Origin: an uncultured Clostridia bacterium
GTDB lineage: Bacteria > Bacillota > Clostridia > TANB77 > CAG-508
Assembly: GCA_948896235.1 (NCBI GenBank)
Contig: CAQUUC010000003.1
Coordinates: forward strand, 1-64,000
Direction of reading: 5' to 3'
Length of the DNA: 64,000 bases
Shown: positions 17,317 through 26,513 of the stretch, one piece after another
How positions within the stretch are numbered: the first letter of the stretch is position 1
Layout: every line of letters starts with the position of its first letter
Position numbers and translations under genes: made by a program
The notes under the pieces: generated by a model
What the model saw: only the letters and a program-made list of their open reading frames with translations
The model's database searches: none
What the model was told of the DNA's origin: nothing

Positions 17317-17971
17317 ATGAAAAATTATTATGAGATATTAGAAGTAGATGTCAAAGCTTCCAAGGAGATTATAGATAAGGCTTTCAAAGTTCTTGCAAAA
17401 AAATATCATCCCGATACACAAAGTGAAGCAAAAAAAGAATGGGCTGAAGCTAAATTTAAAGAAATTAATGAAGCATATGAGATTCTTTCAAATGAAAAAA
17501 CAAGAAAAAATTATGACTTAGAACTTGACTATGATAAGAATAGTGCTATTGAAGCAATAATTGCTAAAAATGAACACTTACAACATTTAGTAGAAGAATT
17601 ACAAAATGAGCTTTCTTATTTAAAAAATCAATCTAATGTTAATGCTAATAATTTTTCAAATAGCAATAACAATACTCAAGACGATTATCAGTATGAGACT
17701 AATCAAAATCCTAATTTTAATCAAGCAAGTTATAACACATATTACGATGTAGCACCAGAAGAGACTATATACTATGAAACACATATACCCTACCATAAAA
17801 ATAAACTAAAAGATATATTGGCTTTTTTCATAACTGTTATTTGTATAATAGGGTTACGGATTTTTACTTTGGAAAATACCTTTTACTAATAAAATTTTAG
17901 TAGATTTATATAATGATAATAAACCAATAAAAGTTATTGTTGACTCTTTTATTAACATATTCAGTAAATAA
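17317..17971 (+). CDS. DnaJ-domain membrane protein, +1 shift at CGG gives full C-terminus
   Basis: N-terminal J domain (residues about 1-65): NYYEILEVDVKASKEIIDKA, HPD in KKYHPDTQ. An Asn-rich linker follows and a transmembrane helix near the C-terminus (LAFFITVICIIGL). Frame 0 ends at 17889 shortly after CGG 17857-17859. Skipping the C (TTA-C-GGA) continues GFLLWKIPFTNKIL and runs to TAA 17969-17971, filling an otherwise empty gap and giving 217 residues. J domains stimulate DnaK-type ATPases; this one would do so at the membrane. The shifted end has normal local codon and residue use, but both ends could be made. Confidence 0.72.
17857..17859 (+). other. CGG +1 recoding site in DnaJ-domain gene
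   Basis: The only plus-strand case. CGG lies between TTA and ATT; skipping the C gives TTA GGA TTT TTA CTT TGG and opens 36 further codons after the Gly. Confidence 0.6.
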
Positions 17972-18060
17972 TTTTACTGCTAGTATACATTTACTTATTT
18001 GTTTCTGTTAAATTATACCTATAAATGCTATATTTAAGCCCATGGAAGGATGTGGGTAAT

Positions 18061-18384
18061 GTGGCAATAGATTATAAATTAATAGGTTCAAGAATTCATA
18101 AAGCAAGAAAAGATAAAAATATAACACAAGAAGTTTTAGCAGAAAAATTAGATGTTTCAGTAGCATTTTTAAGCCGTGTTGAACGTGGCAGTACTGAAAT
18201 TAATTTAAAAAGAGTAGCTCAAATTTGTGAGATACTTAATGTAACAGAAGGATATATCTTAAATGGTACTTCTAGTACTTCTAAAAGTTATTTAGATAAT
18301 GATTTTTCAGTTTTGCTAAAAAATTGTCCACCAGAAAAACTGAAATTAATATATGATGTAGCAGTTGTTATTGCAAATAGTTAA
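18061..18384 (+). CDS. XRE-family transcriptional regulator
   Basis: About 107 residues from the GTG at 18061 (GGAAGG 14 nt upstream); an ATG at 18025 would add 12 residues but has no site. The helix-turn-helix (ARKDKNITQEVLAEKLDVSV, FLSRVERGSTEINLKRV) is typical. The C-terminus (LLKNCPPEKLKLIYDVAVVI) is a common clostridial extension. Target unknown. Confidence 0.8.
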   Translation: MAIDYKLIGSRIHKARKDKNITQEVLAEKLDVSVAFLSRVERGSTEINLKRVAQICEILNVTEGYILNGTSSTSKSYLDNDFSVLLKNCPPEKLKLIYDVAVVIANS

Positions 18385-18398
18385 AAACAAATACCAAC

Positions 18399-18438
18399 AA
18401 AATAGAAGCAGGAATTTATACTATCCTACTTCTATTTT
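18399..18438. terminator. Bidirectional terminator overlapping the MFS stop codon
   Basis: AAAATAGAAG and CTTCTATTTT arms with further inner pairing, between convergent genes. Confidence 0.75.
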
Positions 18439-19628
18439 GTTTCTGATTCTTTCTTTTTTCTCATATAAATTAGTCTATATGCAAACCCTATTTGAAAAAT
18501 CATAAAAAATGCTGACATTCCTAGCATACATCCTATTCCATAATTATATGTTAATCCTGCATAATATAACCCTATTGACTCTCCAATTAATGCTACAATA
18601 TATTTTATACTGTTAAACATTAATTGATGTTCATTTTTTATTCTATTTATATATGGTGCATCTACTATGTTTTCATATGCAGTAGATATTAATATAGACC
18701 AAGTCATAGCTATAATTGCTATTATCAAGTTGCTTGTAAAAAAAGTAATTAAATAAAGAACTAATCTTATTCCAAACTTAATTGTTATTGTTATATAATC
18801 ATTTTTAGGGGTAAGATGTTTTACTGCTATTATTCCTATTAAATCTGCAAATAATCCTGCAATTAATAAATAATTTGTTGCATTACTTGCAGAAAAATCT
18901 AATAAATTTGTTAGCATTAACATTTTTATTCCTAAACCTGTACTCATTGCTATATTTGATATTAATATATATATTAAATAAGTTCTAAAAATATCATCTT
19001 TAAATAGTTCATATATAGTTCTTAAACCCGATTCTCTTTTTTCTTCTTTATAATCTTGTTTTATATTTATTAGTACAATAAATGCAACAGTAACAAATAT
19101 AAATGAAATAAGTAGTAATAAATTATAATCAATATTTAATCCAAATATTGTTTTTCCTATTAGTGTCCCTCCAATTAATATGCCTATATCACAAAATAAG
19201 TATTCTACTAATTTTCTCTTACTATATAAAATATCATCTTTTTTAATAGTTAATATAAATGGATATATATTTATTATAATCAATTTTTCTGTAACAATAT
19301 CAACAATTGTAAGCATTCCAATTAGAGCATTATTTCCTGTACAATTTAAAATATACATTAATATAAATGTTATTATTTTAATTGTTAGGCATATAACCAT
19401 AAATTTCTTTATTTTACTTAAGCTAGTATATTTTGTTGTTATAAATAGGCATATAGCACACATAAGAGTTCCTAAACTCAATATTTGGCTTATAGCTGTT
19501 ACATCAAGACTGTTTCCTTGTAGCCATAATTGTCTAAAATTTTTCCAAAGTCCAATTGCTATGCTATAAAATGCCAACATTATTAAAATTTTATTTTCAC
19601 TTTTTATTCTAACTAATTTTTCCTTCAC
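18432..19628 (-). CDS. MFS-like multi-pass membrane transporter
   Basis: 398 residues with about 12 hydrophobic segments in two halves split by a charged loop near residues 195-215 (KQDYKEEKRESGLRTIYELF). The layout fits the major facilitator superfamily. No substrate motif recognised; YQ/Lys-rich ends are cytoplasmic. Possibly an efflux or maltodextrin-permease-like carrier; function left open. Confidence 0.7.
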   Translation of the reverse strand: MKEKLVRIKSENKILIMLAFYSIAIGLWKNFRQLWLQGNSLDVTAISQILSLGTLMCAICLFITTKYTSLSKIKKFMVICLTIKIITFILMYILNCTGNNALIGMLTIVDIVTEKLIIINIYPFILTIKKDDILYSKRKLVEYLFCDIGILIGGTLIGKTIFGLNIDYNLLLLISFIFVTVAFIVLINIKQDYKEEKRESGLRTIYELFKDDIFRTYLIYILISNIAMSTGLGIKMLMLTNLLDFSASNATNYLLIAGLFADLIGIIAVKHLTPKNDYITITIKFGIRLVLYLITFFTSNLIIAIIAMTWSILISTAYENIVDAPYINRIKNEHQLMFNSIKYIVALIGESIGLYYAGLTYNYGIGCMLGMSAFFMIFQIGFAYRLIYMRKKKESETK

Positions 19629-19687
19629 TTTTGTGCATCCTTTATTATATTTATCTTTGTTTTAATTAATTTATATCATATTGCAGA

Positions 19688-20830
19688 TTATAGTTCAATA
19701 ATTTTTTCCCAAGGTAAATCATTTTTCCCAAAATGACCATAGTTTGTTGTTTTAGTATATATTGGACTTCTTAAGTTTAAATAGTTTATTATTCCTGTTG
19801 GAGTTAATTCAAATTTCTTATATATCAAATCTACTATTTCTTCTTCTTTGATAGTTCCTGTTCCAAAAGTATCTACATATATTGATACAGGTTTTGCTAC
19901 TCCTATTGCATAACTAAATTGGATTTCACATTTTTTTGCTAATTTATTTGCTACTATATTTTTTGCTATAAATCTTGCCATATACGCAGCAGAACGATCA
20001 ACTTTGCTAGGATCCTTTCCTGAAAATGCTCCTCCACCATGACGACTATACCCACCATATGTATCTACAATTATTTTTCTTCCAGTTAACCCGCTATCTC
20101 CAAGTGGCCCTCCTATCACAAATCTTCCTGTTGGGTTTATATAATATTTTGTATTTTCATCTAATAATTCAGCTGGAACTACTTCTTTAATCACTTTTTC
20201 CTTTATATCTTTTCTTAGAATTTCAAGGCTTATATCCTCATTATGTTGTGTTGAAATTACTATTGTATCTACTCTTAATGGTTTGTTATCTTCATATTCT
20301 ATTGTTACTTGTGTTTTCCCATCTGGTCTTAAATAGTCTATAACTCTATTTTTTCTAACTTCTGTTAATTTTTTAGATAGTTTGTGTGCAAGATATATTG
20401 GAAGTGGCATATATGCATCTGTTTCATCACAGGCAAACCCGAACATTATTCCTTGGTCTCCTGCACCCATAGATTCTATACTTTCCCCTTTTTTATCCTC
20501 TAAAGATTTATCTACCCCTAAAGCTATATCTGGTGATTGCTTAGATATATTTAAATTGATTTTACAAGTTCTATAATCCATATCTAAATTTTCATTATCA
20601 TATCCTATCTCTTTTATTGCGTTTCTTGCTATTTGTTCTATATCTATATTTGCATTAGATGTAATTTCTCCTGTTATAAATATTTCTCCCTTTCCTGCAA
20701 CTGTTTCACAAGCTACTCTTGAATACTTGTCCTCTTTTAAACAAGCATCTAAAACACTGTCTGATATATAATCACATAATTTATCTGGATGTCCTTCTGT
20801 TACACTTTCACTAGTAAATAATTTTCTCAT
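19688..20830 (-). CDS. metK: S-adenosylmethionine synthetase
   Basis: 380 residues, normal length. ATP + Met to SAM. Motifs: EGHPDKLCDYISD, GAGDQGIMFG, GGPLGDSGLTGRK, HGGGAFSGKDPSKVDRSAAY. It lies downstream of a SAM-I riboswitch and terminator, so SAM should shut off its own synthesis. A second, shorter phage SAM synthetase is at 56796. Confidence 0.96.
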   Translation of the reverse strand: MRKLFTSESVTEGHPDKLCDYISDSVLDACLKEDKYSRVACETVAGKGEIFITGEITSNANIDIEQIARNAIKEIGYDNENLDMDYRTCKINLNISKQSPDIALGVDKSLEDKKGESIESMGAGDQGIMFGFACDETDAYMPLPIYLAHKLSKKLTEVRKNRVIDYLRPDGKTQVTIEYEDNKPLRVDTIVISTQHNEDISLEILRKDIKEKVIKEVVPAELLDENTKYYINPTGRFVIGGPLGDSGLTGRKIIVDTYGGYSRHGGGAFSGKDPSKVDRSAAYMARFIAKNIVANKLAKKCEIQFSYAIGVAKPVSIYVDTFGTGTIKEEEIVDLIYKKFELTPTGIINYLNLRSPIYTKTTNYGHFGKNDLPWEKIIEL

Positions 20831-20911
20831 TTTAATTCTCCCTTTTTAGTTAATTATTAGCACTTATAGTCTGGTAAAAATCACAACATATATTTATAAT
20901 TTGTATTACAA

Positions 20912-20939
20912 AAGACCTTTGCATTAAAGCAAAGGTCTT
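20912..20939 (-). terminator. Terminator forming the metK riboswitch expression platform
   Basis: 11-bp stem (AAGACCTTTGC and GCAAAGGTCTT arms) followed by TTTTG on the minus strand, 82 bp before the metK start and directly after the SAM-I aptamer. Confidence 0.85.
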
Positions 20940-20956
20940 AATAATAACTTAAAAAA

Positions 20957-21056
20957 ATCATCATTCAAAGCACTTTGCTTTGTCGGTATTAGCACCTTAA
21001 AAACTCTTAGGTTGCTGTGGAGTCATAAAGCCGATTCTCTCGTCCACTCTTGATAA
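20957..21056 (-). promoter_or_regulatory. SAM-I (S-box) riboswitch upstream of metK
   Basis: Minus-strand hallmarks in order: TATCAAGAGTGG, the CGAGAGAATCGGC part of P2, GACTCCACAGCAACCT, AAGGTGCTAATACC, and a P4 hairpin CAAAGC/GCTTTG. P1 closes between ATTATCA (5') and TGATGAT (3'). It sits between rplQ and metK. SAM binding is expected to favour the adjacent terminator. Confidence 0.92.
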
Positions 21057-21071
21057 TATTAAATTATTTTA

Positions 21072-21599
21072 TTAAACTAATTCTAGGATTACTATTGGAG
21101 CTGCATCTCCTCTTCTTTGTCCTATCTTAATTATTCTTGTATATCCACCAACATTTTTATCTGCATATTTTGGTGCAATTTCATTAAATAGTTTATTTGG
21201 TAAATCGATGTTTTTACCATTTTCATCTTTTACTTTGTTAACTTTTGTCATAATTTTCTTTCTTGCATTTAATCTTGATGACATATCTTTTTGTCTTGAT
21301 ACTGTTTTTTCTTCTTTTACAACTTTTAGGTATTCTTTACCATTTTTGCTTGTTGCTTTTACAGTTTCTTTATTTCCTTTAGCATCTAATTTTGCTGTTA
21401 CAACTTTAACATCCACCATTTCGAAGTTATCTTTTTCTTTAACAGCTAATGCTATTATACTATCAACGATTGCTTTTACTTCTTTTGCTCTTGTTTCAGT
21501 TGTTTGGATCTTTCCATGAAGAATTACATCTGTAGATAAGCATTTAAGCATAGCTAATCTTTGATCAGTTGGTTTTCCTAATTTTCTATTTCTTGCCAC
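21072..21599 (-). CDS. rplQ: 50S ribosomal protein L17
   Basis: 175 residues, longer than the about 120 of E. coli. The start MARNRKLGKPTDQRLAMLKC and the end RIIKIGQRRGDAAPIVILEL are typical. A Lys-rich insertion of about 50 residues (from VKVVTAKLD to QKDMSSR) lies in the middle, as in some clostridial L17s. Last gene of the ribosomal block. Confidence 0.95.
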   Translation of the reverse strand: MARNRKLGKPTDQRLAMLKCLSTDVILHGKIQTTETRAKEVKAIVDSIIALAVKEKDNFEMVDVKVVTAKLDAKGNKETVKATSKNGKEYLKVVKEEKTVSRQKDMSSRLNARKKIMTKVNKVKDENGKNIDLPNKLFNEIAPKYADKNVGGYTRIIKIGQRRGDAAPIVILELV

Positions 21600-21663
21600 T
21601 TGTTTTCACCTCTTCTTAAATTTTACTTTATACTTTAAAATCTTATATTGGTTAGTTATTCCA

Positions 21664-22611
21664 CTATTCTTCTTCTTTTGCAAAATCTAATCCTAAAGAA
21701 TGTAATTTATGTGTAACTTCATCTAAAGATTTTTTTCCTAGATTTCTTACTTTCATCATATCTTCTTCAGTTTTATTTGCTAAATCTTCAACAGTAGAAA
21801 TTCCAGCTCTTTTTAAACAATTGAATGAACGAACTGATAACTCTAAGTCTTCTATTGACATTTCTAATACTTTTTCTTTCTTAGATTCTTCTTTTTCAAT
21901 CATAACTTGTGTATTTTTTGTTGCTTCAGATAAATCTATAAATATTTCTAAATGTCCTGTCATAACTTTAGCAGCTAAGCTTAATGCTTCATCAGCTTTT
22001 AAACTTCCATCTGTCCAAACTTCAATAATTAATTTATCAAAGTCTACCATTTGTCCAACCCTAGTATTTTCGACTGAATAGTTTACTTTTTTAACTGGTG
22101 TATAAATTGAATCTATTGGTAATACAGAAATATCTTGGTTTGGCTTTTTATTTTTTGCAGCACTATTATATCCTCTACCTCTATCAACTGTCATTTCCAT
22201 TTTTAAATGTCCACCTTCTGAAACAGTCGCTATATGTAAATCTGGATTTAATACTTCTACTGAACTATCTGTTATAATATCAGCTGCTGTAACTTCACCT
22301 TCACCTTTAAAATCAATTCTTATGATTTTTTCTTCATCATCAAATGTTTTTAATCTTACATTTTTTAAATTAATTACTATTTCTGGTACATCTTCCACTA
22401 CATTTGGTATTGTAGAAAATTCATGTACTACTCCATCAATTTTTACACTTGTTATTGCACTACCTGGAAGTGATGAAAGTAGGATTCTTCTTAATGAATT
22501 TCCTATTGTTACACCATATCCTCTTTCTAGTGGTTCACAAACAAATTTTGCATAATTGTTATCATCATTTATTTCTAAACATTCAATATTTGGCTTTTCA
22601 AATTCTATCAT
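21664..22611 (-). CDS. rpoA: RNA polymerase alpha subunit
   Basis: 315 residues. The N-terminal dimerisation domain has GYGVTIGNSLRRILLSSLPG. The C-terminal domain (VRSFNCLKRAGISTVEDLAN, VRNLGKKSLDEV) contacts UP elements and activators. Between rpsD and rplQ as in most Firmicutes. Confidence 0.97.
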   Translation of the reverse strand: MIEFEKPNIECLEINDDNNYAKFVCEPLERGYGVTIGNSLRRILLSSLPGSAITSVKIDGVVHEFSTIPNVVEDVPEIVINLKNVRLKTFDDEEKIIRIDFKGEGEVTAADIITDSSVEVLNPDLHIATVSEGGHLKMEMTVDRGRGYNSAAKNKKPNQDISVLPIDSIYTPVKKVNYSVENTRVGQMVDFDKLIIEVWTDGSLKADEALSLAAKVMTGHLEIFIDLSEATKNTQVMIEKEESKKEKVLEMSIEDLELSVRSFNCLKRAGISTVEDLANKTEEDMMKVRNLGKKSLDEVTHKLHSLGLDFAKEEE

Positions 22612-22691
22612 TTTTACCTCCCTGGTTTATGAAGTTCTACTTCTTAATATCTATTATTAGTCGGTATCGTTATTGCCACTAATATTAGCTA

Positions 22692-23318
22692 TTATTTAGA
22701 GTATAACTCTACGATTAAGTGTTCTTCTACTGGTAAGTCTATATCTTCTCTTGATGCTAATCTTACTACTTTTCCACCTAATTTTTCAGCATCTTTTTCT
22801 AGCCATGTTGGTACTGGTCTTGCAGAATTTGCTTCTGAGTTTACTTTTATAATTTCTTTATCTTTCTTTGATTCTCTAACTGCGATTACGTCTCCTGCTT
22901 TTACTAAGTATGATGCAATATCAACTTTTCCTCCATTTACTTCAAATAGTCCATGGTTTACAAGTTGTCTTGCTTGAGCACGAGATGATCCATATCCTAA
23001 TCTGTAAACTACGTTATCTAATCTACTTTCTAATATTTGAAGTAAGTTTTCACCAGTAACTCCTTTTTTATTTGAAGCCATTTCGAAGTATTTTCTAAAT
23101 TGTTTTTCTCCTACTCCATAGAATGATTTTGTTTTTTGTTTTTCTCTTAATTGAGTACCATATTCAGAAAGCTTAGCTTTCTTTTGTCCATGTTGTCCTG
23201 GTCCATAATTTCTTCTAGAAACAGAACATTTATCAGAATAACATCTTTCACCTTTTAAGAATAGCTTTTGACCTTCTCTACGGCAAATACGACATTGTTC
23301 GTCTTTATATCTAGCCAT
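22692..23318 (-). CDS. rpsD: 30S ribosomal protein S4
   Basis: 208 residues. MARYKDEQCRICRREGQKLF with Cys residues in the N-terminal region, then the S4 domain (RLDNVVYRLGYGSSRAQARQ, LVNHGLFEVNG). Primary 16S rRNA binder; part of the super-operon. Confidence 0.97.
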   Translation of the reverse strand: MARYKDEQCRICRREGQKLFLKGERCYSDKCSVSRRNYGPGQHGQKKAKLSEYGTQLREKQKTKSFYGVGEKQFRKYFEMASNKKGVTGENLLQILESRLDNVVYRLGYGSSRAQARQLVNHGLFEVNGGKVDIASYLVKAGDVIAVRESKKDKEIIKVNSEANSARPVPTWLEKDAEKLGGKVVRLASREDIDLPVEEHLIVELYSK

Positions 23319-23397
23319 TTTATTTCTCCTTTCAAAAATTTTTAGTGTAGTTTTATTCTCTCTTCACTATTAACTTTTATTCGTGCATAGCACGGTA

Positions 23398-23796
23398 TTA
23401 TACTCTTCTTCTTTTTGGTGGTCTACATCCATTGTGTGGTATTGGTGTTACATCTTTAATTGCACTTATTTCTAGACCTGCTGTTTGTAATGATCTTATT
23501 GCAGCTTCACGACCAGAACCTGGTCCTTTTACAAATACTTCTACTGATTTTAATCCATGTTCCATACCTGCTTTTGCAGCTGTTTCTGCAGCTTCTCCAG
23601 CAGCAAATGGTGTTGATTTTCTTGAACCTTTAAATCCTAGTTCACCAGCACTTGCCCAAGAAATAACATTTCCTTGTGTATCAGTAATTGTAACTATTGT
23701 ATTATTAAAACTTGAATGTATATGTGCAGCACCTTTTTCAATATTTTTTCTATTTCTTCTAGGTGTTTTCTTTGCTACAGTTTTTTTATTAGCCAT
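23398..23796 (-). CDS. rpsK: 30S ribosomal protein S11
   Basis: 132 residues. AHIHSSFNNTIVTITDTQGN and the C-terminal DVTPIPHNGCRPPKRRRV are diagnostic. Between rpsM and rpsD. Confidence 0.97.
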   Translation of the reverse strand: MANKKTVAKKTPRRNRKNIEKGAAHIHSSFNNTIVTITDTQGNVISWASAGELGFKGSRKSTPFAAGEAAETAAKAGMEHGLKSVEVFVKGPGSGREAAIRSLQTAGLEISAIKDVTPIPHNGCRPPKRRRV

Positions 23797-23812
23797 TTGG
23801 TTTTATACCTCC

Positions 23813-24181
23813 TTATTTTTTACTTTTACTAACTAATTTTCTTGGACCTTTTCTTGTACGGGCATTAGTTTTTGTTCTTTGTCCTCTTACAGGTAGTCCT
23901 CTTCTATGTCTTAATCCTCTATAACATCCGATTTCAGTAAGTCTTTTAATATTTAAAGCTACTTCTCTTCTTAAGTCACCTTCTACTTTATGTTTTTCGT
24001 CAATAACTTTTCTTATACTATTTACTTGATCATCTGTTAAGTCTTTTACTCTAGTATCTGGATTAACCCCAGCTTCTTCAAGAATTTTTCTAGAACTTGA
24101 TACTCCTATTCCATAGATGTATGTTAGTCCTATTTCTACTCTTTTTTCTCTAGGTAAATCGATTCCTGCTATACGAGCCAT
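23813..24181 (-). CDS. rpsM: 30S ribosomal protein S13
   Basis: 122 residues from MARIAGIDLPREKRVEIGLT at 24181 (GGAGG upstream); the frame extends to 24199 but that start adds a non-family hexapeptide. The end RTKTNARTRKGPRKLVSKSK is typical. Contacts the 30S head and P-site tRNA. Confidence 0.96.
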   Translation of the reverse strand: MARIAGIDLPREKRVEIGLTYIYGIGVSSSRKILEEAGVNPDTRVKDLTDDQVNSIRKVIDEKHKVEGDLRREVALNIKRLTEIGCYRGLRHRRGLPVRGQRTKTNARTRKGPRKLVSKSKK

Positions 24182-24387
24182 AAATTTTAGCACCTCCAAA
24201 TTTTATTTGTTCTTGATTATTATTTTTATTTGCTATTACAATCTAATATTGAAATGTATATAATTAAAGGATTGTATTTTAATTATATAGTTTATTAGAA
24301 AGTTCAGCATAAATGTATATAAACACAAAACTATCTTTTATTCAGCCGCTTCATAGTCTTGTGTTAATATCAAAAAATTTTGTTTAA
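24182..24387 (-). other. 206-bp rpmJ-rpsM spacer with hairpin
   Basis: Unusually long gap inside the ribosomal operon. On the minus strand ACACAAGACTAT near 24364 can pair with ATAGTTTTGTGT near 24323 around an 18-nt loop. It could be a leader for autoregulation or an internal promoter region; no known motif recognised. Confidence 0.4.
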
Positions 24388-24501
24388 TTAACCTTGTCTT
24401 TGTTTATGTTTAGGATTTTCGCAAATTACTCTTATTTTTCCTTTTCTTTTTATAACTTTGCATTTTTCGCAAATTGGTTTTACTGATGGTCTTACCTTCA
24501 T
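24388..24501 (-). CDS. rpmJ: 50S ribosomal protein L36
   Basis: 37 residues: MKVRPSVKPICEKCKVIKRK, ending ENPKHKQRQG, with the C-x2-C...C-x4-H zinc-ribbon pattern. Ribosome site GAGGTG. Confidence 0.96.
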   Translation of the reverse strand: MKVRPSVKPICEKCKVIKRKGKIRVICENPKHKQRQG

Positions 24502-24615
24502 TTCTTGCACCTCCTCAAAATTCGAAGAATTTTGTACTCTTCACTCTTAACTTAAAAGTTTTTGTTTTTGGGTTAATATATCAAAAATAAATTTAAAAGC
24601 ATTTATACCCTAAAT

Positions 24616-24834
24616 TTATTTTGCTCTCCATGTAATTCTACCTCTTGATAAATCATATGGTGATAATTCAACTTTAACTTTATCTCCAGGTAATATTTTA
24701 ATATAATTCATTCTAAGTTTTCCAGAAATATGAGCCAATATTTGATGTCCATTTTCAAGTTCAACTTTAAAATTTGTATTTGGTAATGTTTCTACAACAG
24801 TACCTTCAACTTCGATTATATCCTCTTTTGCCAA
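24616..24834 (-). CDS. infA: Translation initiation factor IF-1
   Basis: 72 residues if started at the TTG at 24834 (GAGGAG 10 nt upstream), giving the family start MAKEDIIEVEGTVVE. An upstream TTG at 24852 would add six residues. Single OB fold ending YDLSRGRITWRAK. Confidence 0.95.
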   Translation of the reverse strand: MAKEDIIEVEGTVVETLPNTNFKVELENGHQILAHISGKLRMNYIKILPGDKVKVELSPYDLSRGRITWRAK

Positions 24835-24906
24835 CGTTTTTTCACTCCTCAAATAATATATTTTAAGTCTCGTCTACACAATTAGCTTAAACATTATATA
24901 ACACAA

Positions 24907-25677
24907 TTAAATAATTGTCAATATTTCTGGCTCTTTTTCTGTAATTAAAATTGTATTTTCATAATGTGCTGCTAAACTTCCATCTTCAGTTATGATTGTC
25001 CAACCATCATCTAAAACTAATATGTCTGGATTTTTTTCTATTACCATTGGCTCTATTGCTAGAGTCATACCTGGTTCAAGTTTTATTCCCTTTCCAGCTT
25101 TTCCGTAATTTGGAATACCTGGATCCTCGTGCATACTTCTTCCTATTCCATGTCCTTGAAATTCTTTTACAACACTATATCCATTTTTTTCTACAAATTC
25201 ACCTATCGCGTGACAAACATCACCTATTCTATTTCCTGCTTTAGCATATTTTATTCCTTCAAAAAATGCTTGTCTTGTAACTTCTACTAATTTTTCAGCA
25301 TTTTTACTACCTTTTCCTACTATATAAGTTCTAGCAGCATCTCCATTAAATCCATTTTTATATGCAACTAAATCTATGCTTATTACATCTCCATCTTTTA
25401 ATTTTACTCTATCAGATGGTATCCCATGTATTACTTCATCATTAACAGAAGCACAAATTGATGCAGGAAAAGGAGGAACTCCTTTTTCACCACTTGGATA
25501 ACCAAGTTGTGCTGGAATTCCACCATTTTCTCTTATTGTTTTTTCTGCTATTATATCTAATTCTTTTGTTGTAACACCTGGTTTAATTGCTTTTTTAATT
25601 GCTTCATGAGTTAATGCTGTAACTCGGCAAACTTCTTTCATTAGTTCAATTTCTCTTCTTGACTTAATGTCTACCAT
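24907..25677 (-). CDS. map: Type I methionine aminopeptidase
   Basis: 256 residues. Removes the initiator Met from nascent proteins. Metal ligands visible: Asp in ISIDLVAYKNGFNGDAART, His in GHGIGRSMHEDP, Glu in LAIEPM and in AHYENTILIT. Two bp after adk, so cotranscribed. Confidence 0.96.
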   Translation of the reverse strand: MVDIKSRREIELMKEVCRVTALTHEAIKKAIKPGVTTKELDIIAEKTIRENGGIPAQLGYPSGEKGVPPFPASICASVNDEVIHGIPSDRVKLKDGDVISIDLVAYKNGFNGDAARTYIVGKGSKNAEKLVEVTRQAFFEGIKYAKAGNRIGDVCHAIGEFVEKNGYSVVKEFQGHGIGRSMHEDPGIPNYGKAGKGIKLEPGMTLAIEPMVIEKNPDILVLDDGWTIITEDGSLAAHYENTILITEKEPEILTII

Positions 25678-25679
25678 TA

Positions 25680-26348
25680 TTATTCTCCTTTAATATCTCT
25701 TAGAACATCATCTGCAACATTATTTCCTAAACGATTTACTTTTGTGCTCACTTCTTCTGTTCTTAAAACTCCCTTTTTCTCATAATATTCTACAAGTGGA
25801 GCTGTTTGTGTATCGTATATTTCTAATCTTTTATTTATAGATTCTCTTGATGAATCATCTTTTCTTTGAACAAGTTCAGCACCACATTTATCACATATGC
25901 CTTCTACCTTTGGTGGATGCATAACTAAATTATATGTTGCTTTGCATTCTTGATTTGAACATACTCTTCTTGTTAAAATTCTTTCAATTGTTTCTTCTCT
26001 TGGTGTTGTCAAATTAATTACCATATCTATTTTTTTATTTTTTTCTTTTAATATTTCATCTAATTTTTCAGCTTGTGCAATTGTTCTTGGAAATCCATCT
26101 AAAATAAACCCATCTTTTGCATCTTCTTCATTTAATCTATTTGCAACCATAGGTACTGTAATTTCATCTGGAACTAAATTTCCAGATGCCATATATTTAT
26201 TTGCTTCAATTCCTAATTCTGTTTTTTCTTCTACATTTTTTCTAAATATATCTCCTGTTGAAATTTGTGGCCATCCTGTTTTTTCACTTAATAGTCCTGC
26301 TACTGTTCCTTTTCCAGTTCCTTGAGCACCCATCATAATAATATTCAT
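25680..26348 (-). CDS. adk: Adenylate kinase
   Basis: 222 residues. P-loop GAQGTGKGT, NMP-binding GDIFRKN, LID domain with four cysteines (RRVCSNQEC and ICDKCGAEL) as in zinc-type Gram-positive Adk. Balances adenine nucleotides. Its usual upstream neighbour secY is missing. Confidence 0.96.
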   Translation of the reverse strand: MNIIMMGAQGTGKGTVAGLLSEKTGWPQISTGDIFRKNVEEKTELGIEANKYMASGNLVPDEITVPMVANRLNEEDAKDGFILDGFPRTIAQAEKLDEILKEKNKKIDMVINLTTPREETIERILTRRVCSNQECKATYNLVMHPPKVEGICDKCGAELVQRKDDSSRESINKRLEIYDTQTAPLVEYYEKKGVLRTEEVSTKVNRLGNNVADDVLRDIKGE

Positions 26349-26373
26349 ATTTTCAAACTCCTTATAAATTTAT

Positions 26374-26400
26374 TTTAGGGTATCAAATTGATACCCTAAA
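26374..26400. terminator. 13-bp palindromic hairpin upstream of adk
   Basis: TTTAGGGTATCAA and TTGATACCCTAAA with one base between. Separates adk from the pilin remnant; possible attenuator or terminator. 26401-26513 holds nothing else that I can see. Confidence 0.55.
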
Positions 26401-26513
26401 TAATATATAACTTTTTTTATAAATATTCAAGCAGTTTTAATTAATTTATGTTATTTTTAAATCGTATTTTTTCAAAAACTGTATATTTTTTCTTTTTAAC
26501 TTGTTACATTGTA

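Noticed and set aside
26374..26400. Palindrome upstream of adk as a prophage attachment site
   Set aside because: It lies on the host side, almost 1 kb from the phage-pilin junction, and looks like an ordinary transcription hairpin.
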